Notes: generated by a model from the sequence alone, not told the origin. Positions 26,502 through 35,177 are shown, numbered from the stretch's first letter. The stretch is 37,663 nucleotides of DNA from Actinomycetota bacterium (GCA_027306495.1 DAHUZQ010000120.1:1-37663), one strand, 5' to 3'. Numbers and translations: made by a program.

Positions 26502-27947
26502 CTAAGCCACTGGCGCGATCTTGGACAATGCGTTGATCACCCGGTCCGCCGCGTCGCCACCATGCGGTTCGGTGAGGTTGGCGAGCAACTTCAGGGTGAA
26601 GCGCATCAGGGCCGGGCGCGGGAGCCCGTACCTGGTCGCGACCTTCATCACCCAGGGATGACCGATCGCCCCCACGAACTTGCGGCCCAGAGTGTAGTAG
26701 CCACCATAGGCGTCTTGGAGCGCACGTGGGTACGCGCGCAGTGTGAGCTCGGCCCCGTCCGCCGACGGCCGGGCGAGCGCCTGCGCGATCACCCTGGCCG
26801 CGATCTCCCCGGACTCCATCGCGTAGGCGATCCCTTCGCCGTTGAAGGGATTCACCATGCCCCCCGCGTCGCCGGCGAGCAGCAGCCCGCGGCTGTAGTG
26901 AGGAGTGCGGTTGAAGCCCATCGGCAGGGCGGCGCCGCGCACCGGTTCGGTGCGGTTGGCCTCCACATAGCCCCATTCCGGCGGCAGCCCGGCCAGCCAC
27001 CGGCGCAGCAGCGAGCGGTAGTCGATGTTCTGGAATGCCTCACTGGTGTTGAGCAATCCGAGGCCGACGTTGCTGGTCCCGTCTCCCATGCCGAAGATCC
27101 AGCCGTAGCCCGGCAGCAGCCGCTGGCCGTCCCACAGTTCGAGCCAGGATTCAAGGTAGTCGTCATCGTGCCGGGGGCTGGTGAAGTAGGTGCGGACCGC
27201 CACGCCCAGTGGCCGGTCATCCCGCTTGTGCAGCCCCATCGCGAGCGAGAGCCGCGATGAGTTGCCGTCCGCCGCGACCACGATCCGCGACCGGTAGGCA
27301 CGCTCCGCGCCGGGCTCGTCGTTCCCGCCATCCTGGCCGCCCGCCGGTGCCCGGCCGGGCCCGGCCGGGCGTGCCGTGACCCCCACGATCCGGCCGCTTT
27401 CCGCCAGCACCGGGCCGGTGACGGTGACCCCTTCCAGCAGTCGCGCACCAGCCCGCTGCGCCGCTCTGGCGAGAGTCTCGTCCAGGCTCCGCCTGGTGCG
27501 CACCAGGCCGTACCCAGGGTAACTGGCGAGTTCCGGCCAGTCGACCTCGATCCTGGTGCCGCCGCCGATGATGCGCAGGCCCTTGTTGGGCCGCCAGCCG
27601 TCGCCCTCGCCGAAACTGATCCCCATGGCGACAAGCTGCTTGACAGCGCGCGGGGTCAGGCCGTCGCCGCAGACCTTCTCCCGCGGGAACGTGCTCTTCT
27701 CCAGCAGCAGCACGTCGAGGCCGGCCCGCGCCAGGTAAAGGGCCGTGCTGGCGCCCGCTGGGCCGGCTCCCACCACGATCACGTCTGCCTCGTCGGCCAC
27801 GGCGCCCCCCGTCCGGGTGCTGGCGGGCGAACCGGCGCCTGCCCCGGACCCGGCACCGCCGTCCTGGCCCGGTATGCCCGTAATGCCGCGGACCGCATCC
27901 TCACGACGTGAGGGTCCGCTGGCTGCTGGGGGCGGGTGCTGGGTCAC
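26502..27947 (-). CDS. Geranylgeranyl reductase family FAD-dependent oxidoreductase (MenJ-like)
   Basis: FAD flavoprotein of the geranylgeranyl reductase family, 481 residues from this start. The Rossmann motif VIVVGAGPAGAS is at about residues 56-67, followed by REKVCGDGLTPRAVKQL, the family block, and later LLLAGDAGGMVNPFNGEGI, the second FAD-binding motif. Family members saturate isoprenoid double bonds; in Mycobacterium tuberculosis, MenJ reduces one in menaquinone-9. Its position directly before nuoA and near ubiE and a polyprenyl synthase argues for menaquinone side-chain saturation here. The start is uncertain: GTG 27947 has AGGA nine bases upstream and lies 18 bp after the Rex-like palindrome; GTG 27800 would give 432 residues, closer to the usual length, removing a low-complexity N-terminus. 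Confidence 0.88.
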   Translation of the reverse strand: MTQHPPPAASGPSRREDAVRGITGIPGQDGGAGSGAGAGSPASTRTGGAVADEADVIVVGAGPAGASTALYLARAGLDVLLLEKSTFPREKVCGDGLTPRAVKQLVAMGISFGEGDGWRPNKGLRIIGGGTRIEVDWPELASYPGYGLVRTRRSLDETLARAAQRAGARLLEGVTVTGPVLAESGRIVGVTARPAGPGRAPAGGQDGGNDEPGAERAYRSRIVVAADGNSSRLSLAMGLHKRDDRPLGVAVRTYFTSPRHDDDYLESWLELWDGQRLLPGYGWIFGMGDGTSNVGLGLLNTSEAFQNIDYRSLLRRWLAGLPPEWGYVEANRTEPVRGAALPMGFNRTPHYSRGLLLAGDAGGMVNPFNGEGIAYAMESGEIAARVIAQALARPSADGAELTLRAYPRALQDAYGGYYTLGRKFVGAIGHPWVMKVATRYGLPRPALMRFTLKLLANLTEPHGGDAADRVINALSKIAPVA

Positions 27948-27965
27948 CAGGCATGTCCTGACTGT

Positions 27966-27985
27966 CTTGTGAAGCCGTTCACAAG
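27966..27985 (-). promoter_or_regulatory. Rex-type operator before the ggr-nuoA-N operon
   Basis: CTTGTGAAGCCGTTCACAAG on the + strand is a perfect 8+8 bp palindrome with a 4-bp centre. It fits the operator of the redox-sensing repressor Rex, roughly TTGTGAAnnnnTTCACAA, known from Streptomyces coelicolor and other Gram-positives, where Rex represses respiratory genes (cyd and nuo among its targets) until NADH rises. The site ends 18 bp before the GTG 27947 start. Possible -10 boxes on the - strand are AATACT (27984-27989) and TAGACT (27998-28003), so a bound repressor would overlap or directly follow the promoter. No second copy is seen in the 54 bp before nuoA. Confidence 0.8.
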
Positions 27986-28060
27986 TATTCCGTGCCGAGT
28001 CTAGACCGTTCTGGCCGGCACATCGACCTGCCCCCGGGATGGGCACCACCGGCCATCGGC

Positions 28061-28137
28061 CAGCCCGTTCCCGCCCGGCTGACCAGCCGGTTCGGGCACT
28101 GGCCCAGCCCGCTCGGTCCCGGCTGACCAGCCAGTTC
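28061..28137. repeat. Two 33-bp direct repeats between ubiE and ggr
   Basis: The 33-bp segments 28061-28093 and 28105-28137 agree at 28 positions; both contain CCCGGCTGACCAGCC. The first copy includes the perfect inverted repeat CCGGCTG-AC-CAGCCGG (28075-28090). They lie 75-170 bp upstream of the Rex-like palindrome, outside any supported gene. Confidence 0.65.
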
Positions 28138-28169
28138 CCGCAGGGGCGGACCCGCCGGTGCACCCGGCG

Positions 28170-28194
28170 AAAACAGCGGGCCGACGGCAGCCCG
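28170..28194 (-). terminator. Candidate rho-independent terminator of ubiE
   Basis: On the - strand, CGGGC and GCCCG pair across an 8-base loop and are followed within three bases by TTTT, 12-36 bp after the ubiE stop. The stem is short, but the T run is unusual in this GC-rich DNA. It would separate ubiE from the ggr-nuo transcript. Confidence 0.4.
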
Positions 28195-28205
28195 GCCGCG
28201 CCGCG

Positions 28206-28928
28206 CTAGCGCGGCGCACGGGCGGCGTGCAGTGTGACCACGCCCAGGTTCAGGTCACGCCAGCGTACGCCCGACCAGCCGGCGGCCTTGATGCGGGCCG
28301 CGAGTTCCTGCCGGCCCGGCCAGGCCGCGATCGACTCGGCCAGGTACTCGTAGGCTTCGCCGGCCGGGGACAGCCTGCGCGCCACCGCCGGGAGCACCGC
28401 CGCCAGGTACCGGCCGTACAGAGCATCGAGGCCGGGCCAGGGCAGGTGGCCGAACTCACATATGACCAGCCGGCCACCGGGCCGGGTGACCCGGCGCATC
28501 TCCCGGAGCGCGGCGTCGGGATCCACGACGTTCCGCAGCCCGAACGAGATCGTGACAGCGTCGAAGCTTCGGTCCGCGAAGGGCAGCGCCAGTGCGTCCC
28601 CTGCGGCGAAGCTGACCGTGCCCGCGCCGGGGGGGAGCGCCGTCCCAGCGAGCCTGCGGGCACCCTCGGCCAGCATGCCCAGCGAGAAGTCACAGGCCAC
28701 GCAGGTGGCGCCGGCGGCCGTGAAGGTCCGCGACGAGGTCCCGGTGCCGGCCGCCAGGTCCAGCACCCGTTCACCCGGCCCGGCCGCCACCGCCCGCGCC
28801 ACGGCGCGTCGCCACCGTCGGTCCTGACCCAGCGACAGGACGTCGTTGAGCAGGTCGTAGCGGGCGGCGATGTGGTCGAACATCGTGGCGACATCGCCCG
28901 GGCGCTTATCCAGGTGCGCACGCGTCAT
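28206..28928 (-). CDS. ubiE: Demethylmenaquinone methyltransferase (UbiE/MenG family)
   Basis: SAM-dependent C-methyltransferase converting demethylmenaquinone to menaquinone, the last step of menaquinone synthesis; 240 residues. [26 protein letters not shown] is the family's N-terminal signature (core [20 protein letters not shown]). The SAM motif I is [10 protein letters not shown] (residues 55-64), and [14 protein letters not shown] plus [19 protein letters not shown] are the later signatures. ATG 28928 ([14 protein letters not shown]) has GGGTGGG upstream and matches the usual protein start. The gene lies between hairpins that probably terminate transcription on both sides (28991-29041 and 28170-28194). 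Confidence 0.95.
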   Translation of the reverse strand: MTRAHLDKRPGDVATMFDHIAARYDLLNDVLSLGQDRRWRRAVARAVAAGPGERVLDLAAGTGTSSRTFTAAGATCVACDFSLGMLAEGARRLAGTALPPGAGTVSFAAGDALALPFADRSFDAVTISFGLRNVVDPDAALREMRRVTRPGGRLVICEFGHLPWPGLDALYGRYLAAVLPAVARRLSPAGEAYEYLAESIAAWPGRQELAARIKAAGWSGVRWRDLNLGVVTLHAARAPR

Positions 28929-28990
28929 GCACCCACCCTGGCATACCCGGCGGGCCGCGCCGGAGCCACGGCAGGACTGGGCCATGCCAA

Positions 28991-29041
28991 CTGCCCGGGC
29001 GGGTACGGGCGGGCGCCACCGTGCCAGCCCGGCCCGGGCAG
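28991..29041 (-). terminator. 10-bp hairpin directly after the S9 peptidase gene
   Basis: CTGCCCGGGC (28991-29000) pairs perfectly with GCCCGGGCAG (29032-29041). Inside the 31-base loop CGGGC (29006-29010) can pair with GCCCG (29027-29031), extending the structure. It begins six bases after the S9 peptidase stop codon on the - strand and lacks a T-tract. Confidence 0.6.
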
Positions 29042-29046
29042 CCCGC

Positions 29047-31257
29047 TCACGTCAGGTCCGGGCGCTGCCAGGGCTGGCCCAGCACGTGCTCGGCCAGGAA
29101 CGCGTGGATGGTCTCGTACCAGACCGTGACGTGACCGGGCGTGAGGATCCAGTGGTTCTCCTGGGGGAAATACAGGAATTTCGCCGGGGCGCTGCTGCCG
29201 GGCCCCCGCAGATGCGCCCACAGCCGCAGTGCCTCCCCGATCGGCACCCGGTAATCCCTATCCCCGTGGATGACCAGCATGGGGGTGGAGATGTGCGCCC
29301 CGTGCAGGTGCGGCGAGTTGACCTGGTACCGCTCCGGACGGCTGAGTGGGTCACCGAACTGCCGACGCCAGTGCGGCGGCGAGTCGGTGGTGCCGAACAT
29401 CTGGTCGAGTGCCCAGAGCCCGGCATGGCTGACAATGGCGCTGAACCGCTCGGTGTGGCCGGCGATCCAGTTGGCCATGTAGCCGCCGTAGGAGCCACCC
29501 ATTGCCGCGGTCCTGGTCGCGTCGATCTCGGGCCGGGCGAGGGCGGCGTCGGTGATCGACATCAGGTCCGCGAACGGCCGGGGACCCCAGCTCGCCCAGC
29601 CACGCGCGATGAACTCGATGCCGTAGCCGGTGGACAACGCGGGGTCGGGCAGCAGTACGGCGTAGCCGCGCGCGGCCATGAGCCACGGATTCCACCGCCA
29701 TGACCAAGCGTTCCAGCTACTGTTCGGGCCACCGTGCACCCACAGCAGCAGCGGGACGGGGCTCTGCGGGCCGGCCTCGCTGGGCAGGACGAGCCAGGCC
29801 CGGATCACCGCACCGTCGTCGGCGACGGCCGACAGTTCGGTCAGGGTGCCCGGCAGGGTGAGCGTGCCCCCCGGCGCGGGCAGGGGCACCGCGGTCCCGG
29901 GCGGGCTCGCCGGGGCGAGGTCGATGCGCACCGGCGACGGCGGCGCGTCTATGGCGGAGCGCAGAGCGTACAGATGCCGTCCATCCGGGGACGGACACAA
30001 GCTCTCGTAAGCGGCGCTGTCACGGGTCAGCCGGGTCACCGGGGTGCCGTCCAGGCCCACCCGGAATACCGGCCGCCTGCCGTCGTCGTCGGCGGTGAAG
30101 AAAATGGCCGCCGAGTCGGGAGCCCAGACCGCTTCGGCCGGCCAGCGGTCGAAGCCGGGCAGCACATCGACCGGGGCCTGCCCGCCGGCCAGGTCCGCCA
30201 CCACCAAGGTGAGGTCCCCCGGCCGTTCATAGGTGTCGTGTTCCGCGCGTCCGCACAGGACCAGTCGCCCATCGGGGGAAGGACGGGGGTCGCTGAAATC
30301 GAACCCAGGCGCCGACAGCAGCACCCGGCGCTCCCCGGTGACCGTATCGATCACGACGATCTCGTTCCGGGGCTCATCTGGCGGATCCACCACCGACCAG
30401 CCGCTCACCAGCAGGGTGCCGTCGGGCGTCAGTTCGGCGTGTTGCTGGTCCAGAGCCCGTCCGGGATCGGGAGTCAGGTCGTGCGGTTGCCCCGCGTGCC
30501 CGCCGGTGGCCATCTCCACCGTGAGCCACCTCGGTTCGTCCGGGCCAAGATCATGGTCCCAGAACCGCAGCAGGCTGCTGTCATGCAGGATGGCGGTGAC
30601 ACCTGCCTCTTCCCTGCGCTTGCGGCGCTCGGCATCGTCATCGGCACCTGCCGCTCCTGGCAGGAACGGCGCGCCCATCAGGAAGGTGGGCACGTCGCGC
30701 GCGGCGGCGAGGGCGGACACACCGCCGGGCGAAGAGGCGACGTGCCTGGCTTCACCACCACCGGCGGGCAGCAGCCACACCGCTGCCTTCGCGCCGTTCC
30801 CGCGCTCGCCGCCGGAGGCGGTGGGGGCCGCGGGGGCCGGTGCCGGGCGCGAGGAAACGAAGAGCAGCGACCCGTCCGGCAGGAATGCGGGATTGTCCTC
30901 CCCTTCCGCGGACCAGGTCAGGCGTGCGGCTTGCGTCCCGTCGCTTTCCCGGACCGGCACCCGCCAGATGCTGGGGAGGAATTTCTTGCCGTCCGGGCCG
31001 ACCTGCTGCACGGTCGCCGCCAGCCAGTTGCCGTCCGGGGAGAGCGTCAATCCGCTCACCCTGGGGATGGTCAGGTATTCCCGCAGCCCGGCGAGTCCGG
31101 TTCCCGCTCCGGGCTCCCCCCCGGCCGGTCCCGGCTGGGCGCCCGGTCCGCCCGCCGCCTGGTGGCCGGGGCCCGTTTGCGCGTGATCCGTCTCGGGCAG
31201 CGCCTGCTCGGGTACTGCTTGCCCGGGGGCCGTCGCGGCCACAGTCTCGTCCGTCAT
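29047..31257 (-). CDS. S9 family serine peptidase (prolyl oligopeptidase/acylaminoacyl-peptidase type)
   Basis: A 736-residue protein with an N-terminal beta-propeller-like region (TolB/WD40-type repeats such as [13 protein letters not shown] and [11 protein letters not shown], about residues 55-470) and a C-terminal alpha/beta-hydrolase domain. Catalytic residues expected from the family are Ser589 in [10 protein letters not shown], Asp668 in HGDRDYRVP and His702 in QENHW. The first 50 residues are Gly/Pro/Ala-rich without a signal peptide, so it is likely cytoplasmic. Such enzymes trim small peptides; the substrate is unknown. It lies 62 bp after cysN and is followed by a strong hairpin, so it may be the last gene of the cys transcript or have its own promoter. 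Confidence 0.92.
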   Translation of the reverse strand: MTDETVAATAPGQAVPEQALPETDHAQTGPGHQAAGGPGAQPGPAGGEPGAGTGLAGLREYLTIPRVSGLTLSPDGNWLAATVQQVGPDGKKFLPSIWRVPVRESDGTQAARLTWSAEGEDNPAFLPDGSLLFVSSRPAPAPAAPTASGGERGNGAKAAVWLLPAGGGEARHVASSPGGVSALAAARDVPTFLMGAPFLPGAAGADDDAERRKRREEAGVTAILHDSSLLRFWDHDLGPDEPRWLTVEMATGGHAGQPHDLTPDPGRALDQQHAELTPDGTLLVSGWSVVDPPDEPRNEIVVIDTVTGERRVLLSAPGFDFSDPRPSPDGRLVLCGRAEHDTYERPGDLTLVVADLAGGQAPVDVLPGFDRWPAEAVWAPDSAAIFFTADDDGRRPVFRVGLDGTPVTRLTRDSAAYESLCPSPDGRHLYALRSAIDAPPSPVRIDLAPASPPGTAVPLPAPGGTLTLPGTLTELSAVADDGAVIRAWLVLPSEAGPQSPVPLLLWVHGGPNSSWNAWSWRWNPWLMAARGYAVLLPDPALSTGYGIEFIARGWASWGPRPFADLMSITDAALARPEIDATRTAAMGGSYGGYMANWIAGHTERFSAIVSHAGLWALDQMFGTTDSPPHWRRQFGDPLSRPERYQVNSPHLHGAHISTPMLVIHGDRDYRVPIGEALRLWAHLRGPGSSAPAKFLYFPQENHWILTPGHVTVWYETIHAFLAEHVLGQPWQRPDLT

Positions 31258-31319
31258 GGGACCAGTTTCCCGTGTCCGGGCGGGTGCTGAAAGCAGGGCC
31301 GGTGGCTGCGGGCCGTTCG

Positions 31320-32630
31320 TCAGCGGGACTCGGTGATCATCGCCGCGCCGACCGTGGCGCTGGTCGCCTCGTCGATCAGGATGAGCCCGCCGGTCTGCCG
31401 GTTACGGGCGTAGGGGTCGCAGAAGACGGGCTGGGTGAGCCGCAGGCTGACGCGCCCGATCTCATTGAGGCGCAGCCGGTCGATGTTCTCCTCCCGGTGC
31501 AGGGTGTTCACATCGAGCCGGTAGTGCAGGTCGCGGACGAGCGCTTTCACCGTGCGGGTGGTGTGCTTGACGATCAGGCGACTGCGCGGTGTCAGCATGG
31601 CCGAATCGGACATCCAGCACACCATGGCCTCAACGTCCTGCATCACAGCGGGCTGATTGTGGGGGCGGCAGATCATGTCGCCGCGGGAGATGTCGAGATC
31701 GTCGTCGAGCAGGAGGGTAACCGACATCGGCGGGAAGGCCTCCTGGACCGGGCCGCGTGCGGTGTCGATCCGCTTGATCCGGGTGGCCATCCCCGACGGC
31801 AGGTGCAGGACCTCATCGCCGGGCTTGAGGATTCCGCCCGCCACCTGCCCGGCGTAGCCCCGGTAGTCATGCAGGTTGGGATCTGTGGCCTGGTGGGGCC
31901 GGATGACGTACTGCACGGGGAAACGCGCGTCGATCAGGTTGCGGTCGGATGCGATGTGCACATGCTCGAGATGGTGCAGCAGCGACGGGCCGTCATGCCA
32001 GGGCATGTTCTCCGACCGCTGGACGACGTTATCCCCATGCAGGGCGGAGATCGGGATGAACGCCAGGTCGGTGATGTCGAGTTTGGTGGCGAAGGCGGAG
32101 AACTCATCTGCGATGGCTTCGAAGACGGCGCTGTCGTACCCGACGAGGTCCATCTTGTTGACCGCGAGCACCAGGTGCGGCACCCGCAGCAAGGTGGCCA
32201 GGAACGCGTGACGCCGGCTCTGCTCGGTGAGCCCGTTCCGTGCGTCCACCAGAATGATGGCGAGGTCGGCGGTGGATGCCCCGGTCACCATGTTGCGCGT
32301 GTACTGGACGTGCCCGGGGGTGTCCGCGATGATGAACTTCCGCCGGGGTGTGGCGAAGTACCGGTAGGCCACGTCGATCGTGATGCCCTGCTCACGTTCG
32401 GCCCGCAGGCCGTCGGTCAGCAGCGCAAGGTTGGTGTAGGCCTCCCCGCGCGCCTTGCTGGTCCGCTCGACCGCGGCAAGCTGGTCTTCGAAGATGGCCT
32501 TGGAGTCGTACAGCAGCCGCCCGATCAGGGTGCTCTTACCGTCGTCCACCGATCCGGCGGTCGCCAGGCGCAGGATGCCGGTATGCCGGGACGCGGACGC
32601 GTGGGAGGCGCCACCGGGTGCGTTCGTCAT
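31320..32630 (-). CDS. cysN: Sulfate adenylyltransferase subunit 1 (GTPase)
   Basis: Regulatory GTPase subunit of ATP sulfurylase, which activates sulfate to adenosine 5'-phosphosulfate; 436 residues. GTPase motifs are G1 GSVDDGKS (residues 26-33), G3 DTPGH (103-107) and G4 NKMD (158-161), followed by EF-Tu-like beta-barrel domains. RAEREQGITIDVAYRYF is the CysN-specific switch region. The protein ends after the barrel, with no fused APS kinase (CysC) domain. The ATG shares one base with the cysD stop (TGATG). Confidence 0.96.
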   Translation of the reverse strand: MTNAPGGASHASASRHTGILRLATAGSVDDGKSTLIGRLLYDSKAIFEDQLAAVERTSKARGEAYTNLALLTDGLRAEREQGITIDVAYRYFATPRRKFIIADTPGHVQYTRNMVTGASTADLAIILVDARNGLTEQSRRHAFLATLLRVPHLVLAVNKMDLVGYDSAVFEAIADEFSAFATKLDITDLAFIPISALHGDNVVQRSENMPWHDGPSLLHHLEHVHIASDRNLIDARFPVQYVIRPHQATDPNLHDYRGYAGQVAGGILKPGDEVLHLPSGMATRIKRIDTARGPVQEAFPPMSVTLLLDDDLDISRGDMICRPHNQPAVMQDVEAMVCWMSDSAMLTPRSRLIVKHTTRTVKALVRDLHYRLDVNTLHREENIDRLRLNEIGRVSLRLTQPVFCDPYARNRQTGGLILIDEATSATVGAAMITESR

Positions 32631-33550
32631 CAGAAGTACCCCTCCCGCTTGCGCTCCTCCATCGCGGCTTCACTGGTGCGGTCATCGGCGCGGGTCTGCC
32701 CGCGCTCGGTGATACGGGTGGCCGCGATCTCCGCGATGACCTCCTCGATCGTCTGCGCTGCCGACTCCACCGCCCCGGTGCAGGTCATGTCACCCACCGT
32801 CCGGTAGCGCACCACCGCCTCGAAGGCGGGCTCATCCTCACCCCGGGGGATGTACGGGTTGTCCGCCAGCAGCATCCCGTCCCGCTCGAACACGGTCCTG
32901 GGGTGGGCGAAGTAGATGGAGGGGATCTCCAGCCCTTCTCTGGCGATGTAGTGCCACACATCCAGCTCAGTCCAGTTCGACAGCGGGAACACCCGGATGT
33001 GCTCGCCCATCCCGATCCGCGTGTTGTAGAGGCTCCACAGTTCGGGCCGCTGGTTCTTGGGATCCCACTGCCCGAACTCGTCCCGGAAGGAAAACACGCG
33101 CTCCTTGGCGCGGGCCTTCTCCTCGTCCCGGCGGGCGCCGCCGAAGACGGCGTCGAACCGGTGGTCGGCGATCCCATCCAGGAGGGTGACCGTCTGAAGG
33201 CGGTTGCGGCTGGCCCACCGGCCGGTCTGTTCGGCGACCCGTCCGGCGTCGATGGAGTCCTGCACCGACGCCACCACCAACTGGACACCGGCGCGCGCCA
33301 CCCGCCGGTCCCGGAATTCGATCACCTCGGGGAAGTTGTGGCCGGTGTCGACGTGCATCACGGGGAACGGGATGCGGGCCGGCCAGAATGCGCGCTCGGC
33401 CAGTGCCAGCATCACGATGGAGTCCTTGCCCCCGGAGAACAGCAGCACCGGGCGCTCGAACTCGGCCGCCACCTCACGCATGATGTGGATTGCCTCGGCT
33501 TCGAGCGCATCGATCTGGGACAGGGAGTAGTCGGAACGCATCAGGACCAT
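32630..33550 (-). CDS. cysD: Sulfate adenylyltransferase subunit 2
   Basis: Catalytic subunit of ATP sulfurylase, 306 residues, an ATP pyrophosphatase (PP-loop) fold. The PP-loop is SGGKDS (residues 39-44); FPVMHVDTGHNFPEVIEFRD and FGGARRDEEKARAKERVFSF (each a CysD hallmark, quoted at most in part) follow, as does PLSNWTELDVWHYI. The C-terminus KREGYF is the normal CysD ending. ATG 33550 has GGAG about nine bases upstream; another ATG three codons later is possible. The reading frame further upstream lacks family similarity. Start 55 bp after cysQ. Confidence 0.96.
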   Translation of the reverse strand: MVLMRSDYSLSQIDALEAEAIHIMREVAAEFERPVLLFSGGKDSIVMLALAERAFWPARIPFPVMHVDTGHNFPEVIEFRDRRVARAGVQLVVASVQDSIDAGRVAEQTGRWASRNRLQTVTLLDGIADHRFDAVFGGARRDEEKARAKERVFSFRDEFGQWDPKNQRPELWSLYNTRIGMGEHIRVFPLSNWTELDVWHYIAREGLEIPSIYFAHPRTVFERDGMLLADNPYIPRGEDEPAFEAVVRYRTVGDMTCTGAVESAAQTIEEVIAEIAATRITERGQTRADDRTSEAAMEERKREGYF

Positions 33551-33605
33551 CGAGCGGACTCCGGGTTGTGGGAGGACGGGTGGGCCGGTCCGGGTGAGGG
33601 CCGGG

Positions 33606-34409
33606 TCACTTCGATTCCGCACCGCGTGCCACGGCGACGGCCTCGATCAGTATGCCGGCAATCCCCACCGGGCAGATCAGGATATCTGGAAGCCAGGGGC
33701 TGGCCTGGTTGTACTCGAGGTCCGAGCCGTCGAGGCGGCAGGCATGCAGCCCGGCAGCCCGGGCGACGGCGACCGGCGCGGCCGAATCCCACTCGTACTG
33801 GCCGCCGTCGTGCAGGTAGGCGTCCACGTCGCCGCGGACCACCGCGGCCGCCTTGGCGCCGGCCGAGCCGAGCGGCACGAGGTCGGCATCGAGAGCGGCG
33901 GCGACCCTGGTGAGCAGTTCCGGCGCCCGGGTGCGGCTGACCACCAGGCGCAGGGCCTTCCCGGTGCCGCCGGGGTGCGGCCCTGCCGCGGGGCCGCGAT
34001 CGGGTGGGGCGGGCCGCCCCGCACGCAACACCGACGCATCGGCGGTGGACAGGACCTCTCCCCGCGCGGGCAGCGCCACAGCCCCCGCCGCCAGCCGGCC
34101 GCGCTCCCAGAGGGCCACATGCACCGCCCAGTCGGTCCGACCGGCTTCGCCGAACTCCCTCGTGCCGTCCAGGGGATCGACGATCCAGACCCGGTCGGCG
34201 GCCAAGCGGCGCGGGTCGTCGCGGCCCTCCTCGGACAGCACCGCGTCAGCCGGCCGGTGCCGTGCGAGCTCCGAAGTCAGGAAATCATGGGACAGCCGGT
34301 CGCCGCCGTCCCGCAGGCCGGCGGGATCCCCTCCCGCCGCCCGCAATTCGACCAGCAGGCCGCCCGCCCGTGCGGCGAGATCGCGGGCGAGTTCGTCGTC
34401 GGCTGCCAC
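33606..34409 (-). CDS. cysQ: 3'(2'),5'-bisphosphate nucleotidase CysQ (inositol monophosphatase superfamily)
   Basis: Hydrolyses 3'-phosphoadenosine 5'-phosphate (PAP), the by-product of PAPS use, and is metal-dependent; 267 residues. Metal ligands are in SEE (residues 59-61) and VDPLDGTREF (77-86); the third site is in YEWDSAAPVAVARAAG. EYNQASPWLPDILICP near the end is typical of actinobacterial CysQ. The GTG at 34409 has GAAGGAG seven to eight bases upstream. It precedes cysD-cysN on the same strand, matching a role in sulfate assimilation. A 4-base-loop hairpin CCGGCG/CGCCGG (34456-34471) lies just upstream. Confidence 0.92.
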   Translation of the reverse strand: MAADDELARDLAARAGGLLVELRAAGGDPAGLRDGGDRLSHDFLTSELARHRPADAVLSEEGRDDPRRLAADRVWIVDPLDGTREFGEAGRTDWAVHVALWERGRLAAGAVALPARGEVLSTADASVLRAGRPAPPDRGPAAGPHPGGTGKALRLVVSRTRAPELLTRVAAALDADLVPLGSAGAKAAAVVRGDVDAYLHDGGQYEWDSAAPVAVARAAGLHACRLDGSDLEYNQASPWLPDILICPVGIAGILIEAVAVARGAESK

Positions 34410-34538
34410 AGCAGACTCCTTCCAGGCGGGGCGACCACAGGGTAGTCCGCTCCGGCCGGCGAGCACGCCGGTTCGGGACCGAGCGTCACAATCACCGGGC
34501 ACCCGCGCGGCCGGCGACCACGGCTGAGGAGCGCCCCG

Positions 34539-35177
34539 TTACGCGGTCCCGGGACCCGGCTTGGCGCCCGTGCCCGGCTTGGCGCCCGTGCCCGGTTGCG
34601 CCCCCGTGCCGTGGAAGGCGTTCTGGGCGGCTGCCAGCCCGTCACTGATCAGCCTCTCCACCGCGTCGGCGGCCAGGTCTGTCAGGAACGGCAGATCGCC
34701 ACGCTCGGCCGTGGAGAAGTCCCGCAGCACATAGTCGGCTGGGTCCATCCGGCCGGGCGGGCGGCCGATCCCGACCCGGACGCGGTGGTAATCGCGGGTG
34801 CCGAGCGATGCACTGACCGACCGCAGGCCGTTGTGGCCGTTGTCGCCTCCGCCGCGTTTAAGGCGCACGGCCCCGAACGGGACGTCGAGTTCGTCGTGGA
34901 CGACCACCAGGCGATCGGCCGGCACATGGTAATAGCGGCACAGCCCGGCGACCGGTCCACCGGAAAGGTTCATGAAGGCGAGCGGCCTGCCGAGGATGAC
35001 CGGCGAGCCGGCCAGCCTGCCCTCCGCCACCGCCGCGCCGTATCGGCCCCGCCGGAACCGCACGCCCATGCGGCCGGCCAGCACATCGGCCACCATGAAG
35101 CCGACGTTGTGCCGGTTGCCCGCGTAAGGGGGTCCGGGGTTGCCGAGACCGGCCACGAGCCAGCGTTCTTCAGGCAT
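34539..35177 (-). CDS. pth: Peptidyl-tRNA hydrolase
   Basis: Releases tRNA from peptidyl-tRNA that drops off the ribosome; essential in bacteria. The 212-residue protein has [18 protein letters not shown] with Asn13 and catalytic His23, AFMNLSGG with Asn70, [10 protein letters not shown] with Asp95, and GHNGLRS with Asn116; all residues of the Escherichia coli active site are present. The C-terminus (after about residue 190) carries an added Gly/Pro/Lys tail made by an 18-bp tandem repeat (GTGAKP units). ATG 35177 ([15 protein letters not shown]) is chosen by alignment to the family; the upstream frame overlaps rplY. It follows rplY by 28 bp, a widespread pairing. Confidence 0.96.
   Translation of the reverse strand: MPEERWLVAGLGNPGPPYAGNRHNVGFMVADVLAGRMGVRFRRGRYGAAVAEGRLAGSPVILGRPLAFMNLSGGPVAGLCRYYHVPADRLVVVHDELDVPFGAVRLKRGGGDNGHNGLRSVSASLGTRDYHRVRVGIGRPPGRMDPADYVLRDFSTAERGDLPFLTDLAADAVERLISDGLAAAQNAFHGTGAQPGTGAKPGTGAKPGPGTA
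34556..34609 (-). repeat. Three 18-bp tandem repeats in the 3' end of pth
   Basis: CCGGCTTGGCGCCCGTGC is repeated at 34556-34573 and 34574-34591, with a diverged third copy at 34592-34609 (CCGGTTGCGCCCCCGTGC). In frame it encodes the GTGA(K/Q)P repeats at the Pth C-terminus, beyond the conserved enzyme. Confidence 0.85.

Noticed and set aside
27948-28163. N-terminal extension of the geranylgeranyl reductase frame up to 28163
   Set aside because: It would cover the Rex-like palindrome and the direct repeats, has no family similarity, and exceeds the normal protein length by over 100 residues.
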